Shown here one piece after another: positions 9,874 to 21,394 of a DNA stretch of 64,000 bases (positions within the stretch are counted from its first letter, which is position 1; the number at the start of each line of letters is the position of its first letter). The notes beneath the pieces were generated by a model. The model saw only the letters and a list, made by a program, of their open reading frames with translations. It made no database searches and was not told the DNA's origin. The stretch spans positions 76,048,948 through 76,112,947 of the forward strand of contig OY754464.1 in assembly GCA_963575645.1 (NCBI GenBank). Direction: 5' to 3'. The stretch comes from Xanthostigma xanthostigma. Lineage: Eukaryota; Arthropoda; Insecta; Raphidioptera; Raphidiidae. The translations under genes and the position numbers were made by a program.

Positions 9874-10705
9874 AGGTCGCTAAGAAAAAGTGTCCATGGG
9901 CACATACCTAACCTAAAAACCAATAGCTACAGATATGTTTAGCGTGATGTTATAATAATAATAATAATACTCTTTATTTTATCTAATTTTACATTATATA
10001 GTAAAATTTACTCAACTTATATATATAGATATCCGTTGAATTCACAATCTTAAAAAATCCTAACAGTGCTGTGCATTGGGAAAAAATCCTTAAATCCGGT
10101 GTGTCTCGAATCGAAAAACGTTTCCTTCCAAAACTGTAGAATCTAGCTTGAAAAATAATTTTGTAAAAATTTGAAAAAAAAATTTTTTACAGCATATTCC
10201 TTATAATTAAAAATAAATATTCTAAAAAAACAGAACATTCTGGTGGGATATTCTATCTGCCAGATGATCGAGAAATACATTTTTTACAAAATTATTTTGC
10301 AAGCACTTGGCAAAGTTTTAGGCCCGACTAAATAATTTGGCTTATTTATTTTTTTACTCTTTAAACATTAAATTTGAAGTAATAAAAATTTCAAAATGTC
10401 TCAAGAACATTTTTTGCAAAAAAAATCTTTTCTTTTAAAGTATAAGGGCTGATTTAGCCCCGCTACTTTTCAGCCAGGTGTGCGGTTCTGTATTTGGGTA
10501 TTATAGAAGAACGATTGAACAAGTTTTCAGCGTGCCTCAAATACTTACCCAAAAATGTCTACCAGCTCTCGGCCTATATATCTAAAATCTCGTATCTGTA
10601 GACTATGTGCCCATGGACACTTTTTCTTAGTGACCTTCAAGCTATAAAATAAAACCATTTTCGATCAATTTAACCGAGAACCAAAGGTTTGTGCGGGATC
10701 TTTTC
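9802..10705. repeat. Foldback family FB1, copy A
   Basis: The left arm (CTTATGGGATTTGGTTCTCG ... AAGAAAAAGTGTCCATGGGC) is the inverse of the right arm (GCCCATGGACACTTTTTCTT ... AACCGAGAACCAAAGG). The arms are about 130-160 bp with an interior of about 620 bp that includes an (AAT)n tract. Copy B at 35099-35610 shares the arms but has a different interior. Confidence 0.85.
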
Positions 10706-11130
10706 CCACAGTGGTTGGTATTATCCTGCCCTAAAAAGTCAAAGGGCAGTAAGTGACATTTGTTGACAAAATGAGTTCATATTGAAGACAACGACAGCAG
10801 CAAGTGTTGCAGCTTTCAAACCGACCCCCAGATGATTTGCAGACTTCCTTCCTAGGTAGATTGATGAGGCAAAAGTATCTGATTTTTAATTATACTGTGT
10901 TTAGGCAGAAATGGCAGTATTTGTGCAAAATATCTATTACTGCTTTTTACCTTATATATTATTAAACATAATGCACATTTTAGATCTAAGGTAAAGGGCC
11001 GTTATGTGCGAAGTAGTAGTAGTTTGTTATAATAATCTATAATATTAAGTAATAATCTCTTGTTTCCTAATTATACAATAATTTAGCTGATGTTGAATCT
11101 AGAACACATAATTCTAGTTTCACTTATGCC
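10706..11130. other. Unassigned stretch
   Basis: No gene or repeat ends recognised. Confidence 0.4.
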
Positions 11131-11634
11131 GGCACTTCACATGGCTGTTTGTATTTGTGTATTTGGCATATTTGGCAAACAATTACCAAGTGTAGAGGGT
11201 CTATTTGACAAAGTGTTGGCCTTTTTTGCCGATTTGACAAATAAGGCCAATACCAAATACGCGTTACCGTGCGCTTGTCGGTTTTTCGAGGCACATCAAA
11301 TGAGGCAAATACGGCAAATAAACCGTCCACACAATGGCTATATTCAGAAGCGCACGCGCCGTGAACCTGTACGGACGTGCAGTATTTTGTGTCTGTGCTG
11401 TGAGCGAGAACTGGAACAATTACTATTGAAAATGAATTGGGACAATGAAACAGTGCTAAAATTCCTGGAATTTTGAACCTGCGTTCCGCTGCCAAATGTT
11501 TGTGTGTCTGCTATTTGACTGAAATGTGTGGATGGTCGTATTTGCCTCTATTTGCATGTTTGTTTTGAACGTCATATATTTTGCCAAATACAACAAACAC
11601 CCAATAGCGAACACAAATAGCCATGTGAAGTGCC
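11131..11634 (+). mobile_element. PIF/Harbinger-like non-autonomous element
   Basis: Inverted ends GGCACTTCACATGGCTGTTT and AATAGCCATGTGAAGTGCC, about 504 bp. Several GCCAAATA / TATTTGGC words repeat inside. An ATG at 11432 opens MNWDNETVLKFLEF, which resembles the start of a MADF-type domain as found in the DNA-binding partner protein of Harbinger elements; a stop follows at once. No clear TSD. The long overlapping frames across the element have no family resemblance beyond this piece. Confidence 0.6.
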
Positions 11635-12742
11635 ACCTTTACAATTGTTAATAATTGTGAGTTTACATAAATAATGTTATGTCAGAAAGCAGTAGGTATG
11701 TGATTTGTTTTGTTATTAATAATAAAAAAATAATAAAACAAACGAAAAAATAATTTGTCTTAAAAAAATGTTTCCCCCGTGTTTTGGTTTCCATAATCTA
11801 AAATTCTGGACGGTCAAGATATTTTTAGTAAATCTTGATTTACTCAAATTCATAAGTTGGTCACTTACTGCCTTTTGCCTTTTTACGGCAGTATCTGCCC
11901 TCTGTTCTTTTACGTTGTGTGTGAACTCTTTGTTACAGATGGTTCGTTGACTTCAAATGATGAAGCGAGAGCGGGCTTTCCGATTGAATAGTTCGAGAGC
12001 TATTCAATTGTGGCAAATCTGTGTTTGAGTATTACGTAATGCAGGCACCTCATTCACTAGCGTGTCAACTGCCAATTCAATATTTATTGTACAAGGCCGT
12101 GTTGTTTCGCGTTTGTGTGCTGCTCATTTTTAAATTGCCGATAATTGGTTTTCGAGCATAAATAAATCTATTAAAAATACGCGATTTTATTTTCAGGACA
12201 ACAAATCTATTGAGAAAAAAAACCGTAAATATCGTTTGTTGCCGCTGATATCGCCACATATACTTTTAAATAAATATTTACTGTAATGTTCATTCACCTG
12301 ACATTTTTAACACTGTAGGTACTTTACAGTTTCTTAAAATAAAAGCTTATTATTATTATTATTCTATACTGAGCATAGGAATAAAATCGCAATCGAACCA
12401 TTAGGGTGAAAACATATACTTCTGTCTTTTTTTAAGCCGTAAGCACTGGCGTATCCAGGAGGTTAAAACAAGCACGGGGGACTCGGCTTAAGAAATTTCT
12501 AATTTGCCCCCTACTCGGTCAAATGCTGAGTACACCCGTGTTAACGTCATAGAAAACGACAAAGTTTTTGAAACAGGGATGCTTTATTCAGATTGAATGC
12601 AAGTACATCAACCAATCCTAACATCCGAGATATCAGGGAATTACATCGAAGAAAGAGACGCAGATGTAATTTCGATACGTATAATAGGTCACTCTAACCT
12701 GACCCATTCATACATATAAGAGATGAGATAAACGGGTCTTTT
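11635..12742. other. Unassigned stretch
   Basis: No coding signal. A possible hAT end fragment (CACTGGCGTATCCAGGAGG) lies near 12445, without partner or TSD. Confidence 0.35.
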
Positions 12743-13208
12743 TAGTGATCTGCATCTTTGCATCTGGATCCCGTATGTGAGCCGGCTCCCTGAACCGGTT
12801 CAAAAAGAGCCGAGTTCTGAATATGTTATTCGAGTCAACTGAGCCACTGAGTTAGTTGAGTCAAGTCAATCATATCACCTAATATTATGCCAGTGACTGA
12901 CTCATATTATAAGGCGTGGTTTTACAGGTTGCTACTTGCTATGTTACAGAAAGCATATTACAATATGCAATACAATACCTTAAACACTGTAATAGCTGTA
13001 CCACCTGTGCGTAGTGTGTACCGTAGCCAGACATATGATGCATGAGTCATTTGAGCTGACAGATCTTATTGCTTCTGTGTGTTAAGTGTTTCACTGAGTT
13101 ATGCGGATCCGTTGAGCCGTCGGCTCATAAAAAAGTGAGCCGGCTCTCACGGATCTTCTGTCGGAGCCGGCTCTTTGAACCGGTTCAGATCTGAGTTACC
13201 CGACCCTA
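12743..13208. mobile_element. hAT-like MITE with GAGCCGGCTC subterminal words
   Basis: GTGAGCCGGCTCCCTGAACC and GGTTCAAA near the left are mirrored by GTGAGCCGGCTCTC and GAACCGGTTCAGATC near the right. The left end reads TAGTGATCTGC, the right end CGACCCTA. The ends are imperfect and no TSD could be fixed, so borders are approximate. Confidence 0.5.
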
Positions 13209-14139
13209 ATACATATTGAAAAAGGAAGCTCCACCTATCTGCGAACTAAGCCACAACCAACCACCATAAACATATATTAATCACATGCCCAAACTAAGCA
13301 AATGAAAGAAAAATAGCCACTTACCTAACTCAATTGAAGAAGCCCTTAAAGACGATGACCCCTGTGTTGTGAAAATGCTACAGTTCCATGGACATCACCA
13401 ACCTAAAAAACAAAATTTATCTAATTATTACGTGAAAAACATATCTATTTATATATTTTAATAATTAATAATAGACAATATTAATACTAACCTTATAACC
13501 ATACTCTAACTTAAGAATCTAATATGACAACACTTACCATATATTTTATCATGTGCATATAGCCTAAGACCTAAGTAGGTGAGCACATATCCAAATTAAA
13601 AAAAATATTTGCGCCTTATTTCAGACTGAATTTCGTCTATAATTCATTTTTCAGTCTCTTTCCAGTCATTTTTCACCCGGGCGATTCTCAGTTGCTCTTT
13701 TCAAAGATGAAGAAAACGCCACCCAAAAAACAAACTTGTTTGAATCTTCGACGATATTGGGCTCATTGAATTCTAGGCATCTAGACAGGAATGTAATTTT
13801 TAAAAGAGCTCAAATTGCGTCCAGATAAATTCTTCCAGTACTTCAGAACGAGTGTGAACTCAATTGGAGAAACACTTTCGACTCTAAACGGTCACTTGAA
13901 ACGCAAGAAAGCAAGTGAACTGAAACAGAATAGTCTGCGTTTTTGCTTAAATATATCGTTGAAACCCATCGAAGAATAACCGCGGTGGTACGCGTTCACT
14001 GGCAGCTATGCTGTGGTCGCATTCGGTGGCTATCTGCGAGTTATATCTGTCTGGATATGTAACTATATATTATGTATGTGATATTATGTGGTACATGAGT
14101 CATGTACCACATGTAACATGACAGATCGCACTTTTAACA
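13209..14139. other. Unassigned stretch
   Basis: AT-rich in the first half, mixed composition after 13620. No gene or element ends recognised. Confidence 0.4.
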
Positions 14140-14621
14140 TATATTGTAATCTCAGAATAGTTGGCAAAACCAAAAGTGCACATCCCGCAAGTTTTCCACT
14201 GTACATTATATTATAATGAAAAAAATTGAGAAAATAGATTAAAACAAATAAAAATATACGAGAAACATTAGTAAAATAAGAAATTTTTTTTAGCAATTAT
14301 GCACGGGTTTTGCTCTCAAAAATCCCGATTTTTTGAGTTTCTTGTCCTAGTTTATTGACTTTCTAGTTTATCGAAGAACGCATTTTATAGACACAATATC
14401 CCAAAACACTATTTTTCAAGAATATCCCACCGCTACACTAGCGGTATGTGCAATAGATTAAAAAAAACAATTAAAAAATTAAAATGAAAAAAATAAAATG
14501 AAAAAAAAAAAAAATAATAATAAAAAAAATATATGAGAAATATATTATATATAATATATAAATATTAAGTGGAATTAAGTGGAATAAAATGGAATATAAA
14601 AAAAAAAAAATTCTTATGTCA

Positions 14622-14691
14622 GCGGGAATCGAACCCGGCACCTTGGGATTACAGGACTTACGCTTTAACCGTTCGGCCACACCGATGCCGT
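14622..14691 (-). pseudogene. tRNA-like sequence inside repeat C copy 1
   Basis: On the minus strand the A box is TGGCCGAACGGTTAAAGCG and the B box GGGTTCGATTCCC, correctly spaced. There is no long variable arm and the anticodon loop is ambiguous, so I do not assign an isotype. It lies at the same place in the repeat as the clearly different tRNA-like piece at 21652-21719. Confidence 0.6.
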
Positions 14692-14949
14692 ACAACGCCT
14701 TTGTTATTATGGTATAGAAGTGTAGCAGTTATTTTACGTATCATACTACATTAATTGAGTATATTTATTATGTTTTTTGTTTTTTTATTTTAATTAGCTG
14801 TCAAAAATAATAAAAAAAAAACTGTTTATAAAAATTAAACTACTGAACACATTTTAGTGAATTTAAATAGGGTTCTGGTCTGATAGTAAACAAAGTGAAT
14901 AAAATATAACCCAAGGGGATCCGACCAAAATTGCGATCTGTAGAGTCGT

Positions 14950-15001
14950 GACGTACGTACATACGTACGTACGTACGTACGTACGTACGTACATACGTAC
15001 A
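14950..15001. repeat. ACGT/ACGTACAT microsatellite
   Basis: Alternating TACG and TACA tetramers, present at the same position in both copies of repeat C but with different length and phase. Confidence 0.9.
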
Positions 15002-15240
15002 GACCAACCGACAACTGCTGTTTGTGATTTTCAATTACAATTTTAATAGTATTTATGAACTCGAATTGATTTAAAAATGGTTCTGTTTTATAGATCAGAA
15101 TCTCCTCTTTTCAAAAAGTTTCATTTTGAATGGATTTCGTGTGAAATTAACTTAGATATAACTTCTTATCTGAACGAAAGTCAGCTCTGATGCACAAAGC
15201 GATAATAAAGCACATACCGCTAGTTTAGCGGTATGTGCAA

Positions 15241-15585
15241 TATCCGGTGATAAGAAAACGGATTGACTCTGATGAGTATTAATTATCAAAAGACAGACAT
15301 TCAGGTAATAAACGACTTGGAATCAACAACTAAACTGGGGAGCGCAAATCTCCATTTTGGTTAATTAATATTAAGTTTTTTGTAAGACAAATGTAATAAT
15401 AAATAAATGGAACATTAATAAATACCTAATGAAAATAATAAATTATATTTTTTTTCAACAACGTTTGGACCATGAGCAAAACTTGCGCGATCGCCCCAAG
15501 GTTATGGCAGTTTCTATTTCTACCCGACTGCGCCAGGAGGGTAATGTTTTTTTATAATGGCACACCCTTAGAATAATAATCCTTG
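15241..15585. other. Unassigned stretch
   Basis: No element or coding signal recognised. Confidence 0.4.
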
Positions 15586-15900
15586 TCAGAGTGCCCATCG
15601 GCAAAAATTTTATTGACACATACTCTCCCCAAACTTTGTATATGACTTCATTAGACCTAGTCTGACACCTATTTCCTCTATGACTTTTCTTGATTTTGGG
15701 GCGTTTTCCCTCTAAATTTTCCGAAAGATGTCGTTTTGACGACATGTAAAAATGTATAGATACTGTTTGTTTTTTTAATTGGATCGCTTAAAAACTTCAA
15801 CCAAAACGCTAAAATAATGTTCTCTGACAAATAACATGAACCATTTAAAATGTCTGACACCTCGAATATTCGAGGTGTGAGACATTTTAAATGGTTACTA
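15586..15900. repeat. Foldback family FB2, half copy
   Basis: Matches one arm and the centre of the 571-bp palindrome at 38601-39171, from CAGAGTGCCC through the central ACACCTCGAATATTCGAGGTGT to AGACATTTTAAATGGTT. The second arm is lost beyond the centre. Confidence 0.85.
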
Positions 15901-16826
15901 TCATTAAAAAGGCGTTTAAATATCGGAGAGTTTTAGACTGTTCATTTCAATTAACAGTATTGACGGAAGTGGTACGGTTCGTTCTATCACACTTCTATTT
16001 CCGGTCGTCTTTCATCATTTTTATATTTTCTTTTCGAAGCGGACTCTTCTAGTATTTCAGTCTCATCTGTAAATTGTGCACTTCACGTTCAATATTACTC
16101 AAACAGTGGAATTCCATTCGCTTATTCCCAGTAGAGTATTTCATCTGTAATATAGTTCACAGTCTGTGTTACTCGGTCACTTCAATTTTCTTCAAGCAAT
16201 ACTGTATACAGAATGTTTACAGAAATTGCTGTAATTTTGTTTTGTTTATACCTAAGAGTCAGAGATGAAATACTCATAAATTAGTATTTACGGTTCCGTA
16301 CCTCAAAAGAAAATAGGGAACTCACATGTACCACTTTCCGACCACAAAAAAGTGGTCCTAATGTGGTTAAACTCGACCACTTTCCATCAACATTTTTGTG
16401 GGCATTAGGGTTACTAATATGTAGTACAATTTCGTGACAAATTCCGTTACCAGTTTACCCCCATTTTTAAACAAGTATTCACTTCAAAAAATTGCGAATA
16501 TGAACATAATTTTTTCATATTAGATTCTGATATGTATCTGCGGCAAAACTGTTTCCACACCCTGTATCTCCAACTATTTCGTTTATATTTTATTAAGTTG
16601 GCCAGTTGTTAGTATTCCACGTGCAAACCAACTCACGTACAAACTACCAACTACACTAGGTATTGTGCATAGTCACTACACTGCACGACGCTATCCGTTC
16701 CACTCGTGATTCAGCAATATAGAGACACTAGGTTTGTTCCCACAATATTAAAATATTTGATTTCTACACGCTGTTAAAAAAGAAGAATCAACTTAAAAAA
16801 CATTCTGAATAATTATTATTGAGTAT
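15901..16826. other. Unassigned stretch with repeat fragments
   Basis: Contains GGTTACTAATATGTAGTACA near 16402, shared inverted with 1700-1760, and TTTGATTTCTACACGCTGTT near 16756, shared with the arms at 56322 and 57217. No gene seen. Confidence 0.4.
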
Positions 16827-17629
16827 TGTAACAGAGACCCTCCCGCAGGCGACGACAAAGAATTTCGTGAGACAACGGTCGGCTCCTCATTCTAACAATG
16901 ACACACAGATTGTTGTGGGACCCCAATCGGATCCTCATTCTAACAATGACATACAGATTGTTGTGGGACACCAATCGGCTTGTTGTTCTAACAATGACAC
17001 ACAGATTGTTATGGGGCAACAATCGGCTTGTTATTCTAACAATGACACACGGATTGTTGTGGGACAACAATCGGCTTGATTATTCTAACAATGACACACG
17101 GATTGTTGTGGGACAACAATCGGCTTGATTATTCAAACAATAACGATATGCGTAGGTAAAAAAGGTTTTGTTGCCGAATTCCAAACAACAATGAATGCAA
17201 GAAAAAGAAAGAACTATCCAGCGCATATATATACCACTGCGATAGCTCAATAGTCAGGTATCGTGTGTTTCATCGAGTGAACAATCGACATAAATTGATA
17301 GTCAGTACCGTGAACAGTACTGGGCTAACTACTGAGATAAATAAATGAACTGTGTAAATAATATAGTGTACGAAATAAATACAAGTTCAGTGTGATTGAA
17401 ATTATATAAAACTGGATTAATATAAACAATCTTGTGTATATACTAGTTGTATAGTGTTTTTGTGTACATAAATAGTGACTTTGTATTCTTCATTACTTAT
17501 TCTTTAATTTTATTAGTTAGAATTGTTGTTTTGTTTCTGTTACGTTATAGAGAAGTACTTTTCGTTGTTTGTTTATTTGTTTTGTTAACGTTTCACTTTT
17601 CCACCACGAACAAGAATAGTTTTGTTACA
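16827..17629 (+). mobile_element. Solo LTR (803 bp) with 4-bp TSD
   Basis: Starts TGTAACAGAGACCC and ends GTTTTGTTACA (TG...CA), flanked by GTAT on both sides (16823-16826, 17630-17633). A tandem block of about 59-60 bp units (ACAATGACACACAGATTGTT...) fills 16890-17140. A TATATATA box lies near 17223-17230. A second copy is at 35947-36634. The 4-bp TSD and TG/CA ends fit a Gypsy-type LTR retrotransposon; no internal region is present. Confidence 0.8.
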
Positions 17630-17712
17630 GTATATTCGGGAAAAATTTTCTTGGTAAGAAATTATGAAACAAGTAAAGTCGATCTTATCATATTTCATAT
17701 CATATCATATTA

Positions 17713-17982
17713 ATATCATATTAATATTATAAATGCGAATGTAAGTTTGTTTGTTACGCTTTCACGCAAAAACTACTTAACCGATCATCATGAAACTTTG
17801 CACATACACTCTTGAAGGTATTAGAAGTAACATAGGATACTTTTTATTAAAAAAAAATAAAAATTTTTTACGAAAAATAAGAAAATTGTTTGTCAAAATA
17901 TGTGCAATACCTCAACCCCTGATATGCATGTCAAAAGTCGATTTCCATCTCAATCGCGGGCGTAGCCGCGGGTAGCGGCTAG
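17713..17982 (+). mobile_element. Helitron-like short repeat
   Basis: Begins near TATTAATATTATAAATGCGA and ends GCGGGTAGCGGCTAG before TTAAC, with a GC hairpin (CGCGGGCGTAGCCGCG) just before the end. A CTAG|T end with a preceding hairpin suits a non-autonomous Helitron. The 5' end is not fixed. Confidence 0.6.
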
Positions 17983-18184
17983 TTAACAATATTAATAATG
18001 TTTTTCTATTTATGTTACCGATAGTCCTCGCTTTAGTGTTCGGTGTTCACAATAATACGTCTAGACGTGTGAAATATACACACATAACATACAGTAAGGC
18101 TCAGTTAGGGCATGTCACGTCACGTCGAGTTGTGTCACGTCACGTTATGTCACAACGAGAATGTTTTATACCCTACAGAGCTGT

Positions 18185-18240
18185 CAGTCGCCTATATAAA
18201 AGCTCGCTGCTCGTTTTTTTTTACATTTCGTGTATCAAGT
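18185..18240 (+). promoter_or_regulatory. Candidate TATA promoter after TGTCACGTCACG repeats
   Basis: CCTATATAAAAGC at 18191-18203 is a strong TATA-like box. The 80 bases upstream carry repeated TCACGTCACGT words at 18115-18150. No ORF of note follows, so it may be a relic LTR promoter. Weak evidence. Confidence 0.3.
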
Positions 18241-18493
18241 TTCACGTCATGTACAGACACTAAAAACTGCACGGCGAATGCTTTAAACGTATCGGAAAAG
18301 AGGTGAGCATTAAACACCTTCGAATTAGGTAGCGTTTTATTATCAAAGCGTGTATTATTTTCTAATCGCCAATGGAAACCACGATGTCTTGTTATCGGAG
18401 TTACACAGAAGGTGGGTATAATGCCTTTTGAGTATAGCCTAAACGGGGCTTCACGGATTTTAACACATGAGGTGTCTATAGATTTGTCTTAAT

Positions 18494-19083
18494 TAGTGAT
18501 GTGTCCACATGACTCTTTATTGGGAGCTGGCTCCGTGCGCTCCGCTCACTAAAAAGAGTCGCTCAGAGCGAGACATTCAAAGGAGCGACTGTGCAGACTG
18601 CAGAGGTGTGAACTGTCATCATGCATGCTCAGGAGTCACGTAGCAGTGCACAGCACAATACACACGCTCAGCTCTGAGCTCATGTTAATATGATTCTGAT
18701 CTTATATTATTCGCATTTCGGATAAACTATAAAGTATAATAAAAGCTTAACAATAATAATGTTTATTGTTACAATATTATATCTTTGTCAACGACGTCAA
18801 TGTGAATGGTTTAAGTCACTGTTAAGCTTAGTACTATTACACTTGCAGTGTGTCATTCAGCATTAAATAACTCAACAAAGATAACTCCGTACGTGCAAAA
18901 TTCACTAGTGCCTCTGTGGCCTGTGCTGTGTGCGCTCTGTAAATGTGCGAATGCAACAGTACAGAACAGCTCAGCACAGAGCAATGGCGCTCGGAGTGAG
19001 TCATTTATGAAAAAAGAGCGACTCGCTCCGCTCCGACAAGGGAGTCGTTTATTATGAACGACTCGCTCAGGAGCGACACATAT
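18494..19083 (-). mobile_element. hAT-type MITE 'AGTGATGTGTC', copy 3
   Basis: Same family as 7739-8288, read on the other strand. The left end TAGTGATGTGTCC is intact; the right end reads GACACATATTTA instead of GACACATCACTA, so that TIR is mutated and no TSD is visible. Confidence 0.85.
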
Positions 19084-19307
19084 TTATGTTGTTATGAGTG
19101 ACCGGTAATTACTCGTATTTCTTTCGGGAGAAGAAACTATTTACTATCACTTAGGGGTCATAAATGCGTCATTTTCGAGAAAATATACTTCGGTTTTCTT
19201 TTTACAAAATTCCGAATTTTGGGAGTTAAAAATTAAAAAAAAAAATATTCTTATTTTTTGGTCTGAATTTTTCCATGATTTGATAGCTTACTAATTGGCC
19301 AACCTTC

Positions 19308-19991
19308 TTAAGGAGGTTGAGCCGTTTTATGAAGATAATGAAAAAACTCTGAAATAAAGTTTTTTTAATAGACTTTTTTATAACAAAATTTTCTGTAAAA
19401 AATCCAAAATCATTAGGAGATTTATGAAGTCAAAATTTAAAAAAAACTTTTACATGTAGTCTTATGGAAAATATGTCAATCTAGCATGCAAACGGTACAT
19501 TTTAATTTTTTGCAAATAACCAAATAATGTCAGCAGTTCCGAAAACTAACTATGTAAAGCATCGATGTCTTACGCATATTTTAATATTTTTTCTAATTTA
19601 ATTACGAGACTTTTCATCTATAAAAAAAATTATTAAACCTTAGCACTTTTCAATTATGGACTTTTATTCTTGACAATTTTAACTGAATTTTCAACTTTTT
19701 AATGATTTAATTTTAATTTTAATTATTTCTAATTTCTTTTTTAAATTATTTACTGCAAATAATATGTAAAATACAAATATTTACATAAATTTATTTTTCT
19801 AACCTAACTTTGTACAAATTAAGTAAAATACTGAAATAATTAATAATATTAAAAAAAAAAATATTTATTATGACAATAATTTATTGGTATCATCGACTTA
19901 CACCCTTTTGTAAAAATTTATTATGGAAAAGTTAACCCATTTTGAATTCGACTTACTTTTGATTGGGACTGTAGGGGATCAACCTCCTTAA
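19308..19991 (+). mobile_element. TTAA-flanked MITE, copy 1
   Basis: TTAA GGAGGTTGA ... TCAACCTCC TTAA. The interior is very AT-rich and contains GCATGCAAACGGTACATTTT and TAACCTAACTTTGTACAAA, both shared with 39633-40268 (inverted) and 60746-61456. TTAA at both ends in two of three copies suggests TTAA target duplication (Kolobok, Sola3 or piggyBac type); the GG...CC ends do not fit piggyBac well. Confidence 0.85.
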
Positions 19992-20205
19992 AACTAAAAA
20001 CCACGAAATTTACTGTTAGCTTTTATGTTGTGTATTAAAACTTACAATAAATAAAAAAAAAAAAAAAATAAAAAAAAATCTTCACAGAAGTGTCATTATC
20101 ATAAAAAATGTCGCATTTCGACCCCCAAGTGATAAGACTAAATCATCTAAAATTAGTCATAGTTTGTTCTCCCGAGAGGAATACGAGCAATTAGCGGTAG
20201 GAAAA

Positions 20206-20455
20206 AAATATAAGAACAGCTTTTGTAGACAATTGCATGATCTACAATTTTTGTCTGACCTATTTTTGTATAACATTTACCTTTTACGAGAAAAGTTAAA
20301 AAAACTGATACTTTTGACCTTAAATAAATTTTGAAGCAGATGTAGGATCGGTGGGAACTTTTGATATTTTATTTGTAATAGGGTACTTAAGATCTGTACC
20401 AATTTTCAGCTCTATGCGAATTATAGTAAATTGGAATGTTTATATTGACTGGATT
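20206..20455 (+). repeat. Dispersed repeat G, copy 1
   Basis: Matches 53568-53819 over about 250 bp (AATTGCATGATCTACAA, CTGACCTATTTTTGTATAAC, GCAGATGTAGGATCGGTGGG). No ends or ORF identified. Confidence 0.8.
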
Positions 20456-20616
20456 ATTAAGTAAAATCTATACATGTACCTACGTATATTCATATTCATT
20501 TATTCTGCGAAAAACAATGTACATTGTATACAGTCGTCAAGAGAGAAGAAAAAAATTATAAAAGTTTTACATATTAAAATTAGTATAATAACTTATTGAT
20601 TAATAGTTATTGGCGT

Positions 20617-20757
20617 AACTAGTAGTCTAAGTCATTCATGGCGTGTCAGCGCGATGTTTTCAGCACGAGCGAAGCGAGTGCATACTGCGCACCGGAGACG
20701 AGTGCTGAAAACATCGCGCTGACAGGTCATGACTTAGCCTACAAGTTACGCCCATAA
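20617..20757. repeat. Hairpin adjoining a TIR element (copy 1)
   Basis: GTCAGCGCGATGTTTTCAGC and its inverse GCTGAAAACATCGCGCTGAC form a stem of roughly 60 bp with the outer GGCGTAACTAG.../...AAGTTACGCCC parts. The loop carries GCACGAGCGAAGCGAGTGC. Copy 2 at 32423-32510 has lost the loop and part of both arms. Confidence 0.85.
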
Positions 20758-20759
20758 TT

Positions 20760-21150
20760 TTATTCAACAATTGCGCGTTATTCATGTTTTATTTATTGTT
20801 ATTAATGAGATGTTTTAAATATCTATTTATTTCTTTATAAAAAAAACTGTCAATACTAACAGCACGATTCAATGTTTTGGTTTGAGGTTAGCCGGTTATG
20901 AATAAACTCCATGTCGAAAACATTCGACCTCTCAATTTTAGCCTCAATGGGTAACAACGGAGTTGTTGTTACCGACTATTTCGTTACGACTCAGAAAATA
21001 GTTACGTTTATTTTCATTACTCCACAATGGCCGAGCTAGTAGGAATCTTCATTGAGTTATGACAAGTAATTGTCACCAGTCGGTAAATAGCTATTTAGGG
21101 TTCGGTTTTTAGGCATGATAAAACATGAATAACGCGCATGAGTTGAATAA
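20760..21150. mobile_element. 'TTATTCAAC' TIR element, copy 1
   Basis: Ends TTATTCAACAATTGCGCGTT and AACGCGCATGAGTTGAATAA are inverted over about 35 bp. Copy 2 lies at 32027-32422 in the opposite orientation. A different element with TTATTCAAC ends (46293-46623, 53182-53496) also adjoins a hairpin. Confidence 0.8.
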
Positions 21151-21394
21151 AAACAATTTGATATTAAAAACTGCTTTAAAACTTTTTTAAATGTCGGCAT
21201 TAGAGATACATTTTTTATTTCATTTGGCAAATTATTATATAAAGTGACGGCATTGAAATTTCTGTAGATATTTAAATTAACTGTTGGTATAATGAAAAGA
21301 TTTTTACCCCTTGTGAGGTGTTAGTGATCATGAGTGCTAAATAGGTGCAGATTTCTACGCGCAAAGATGATAATATTATAAATATAAATAGTTG
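21151..21394. other. Unassigned stretch
   Basis: AT-rich, nothing recognised. Confidence 0.35.

Larger units (their letters stand above)
14140..15240 (+). repeat. tRNA-bearing composite repeat C, copy 1
   Basis: Shares an ordered series of blocks with 21395-22293: GTTGGCAAAACCAAAAGTGC, then AT-rich sequence, a minus-strand tRNA-like piece, CTGTCAAAAATAATAAAAAA, an ACGT tetranucleotide tract, GACCAACCGACAACTGCTG, and a final hairpin GCACATACCGCTA/TAGCGGTATGTGC. A terminal hairpin without TIRs would fit a Helitron-like end, but no CTRR end is clear. An extra hairpin copy lies at 14429-14446. Confidence 0.75.

Noticed and set aside
11090..11495. Overlapping ORFs of 128 and 123 codons on both strands
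   Set aside because: They lie in a TIR element made of repeated GCCAAATA words; only a short MADF-like start looks coding.
14429..14446. Intrinsic terminator-like hairpin
   Set aside because: It is a copy of the repeat C terminal hairpin, and bacterial-type terminators are not expected in this genome.
16816..17128. ORFs with repeated residues on both strands
   Set aside because: They are translations of the tandem units in the solo LTR.
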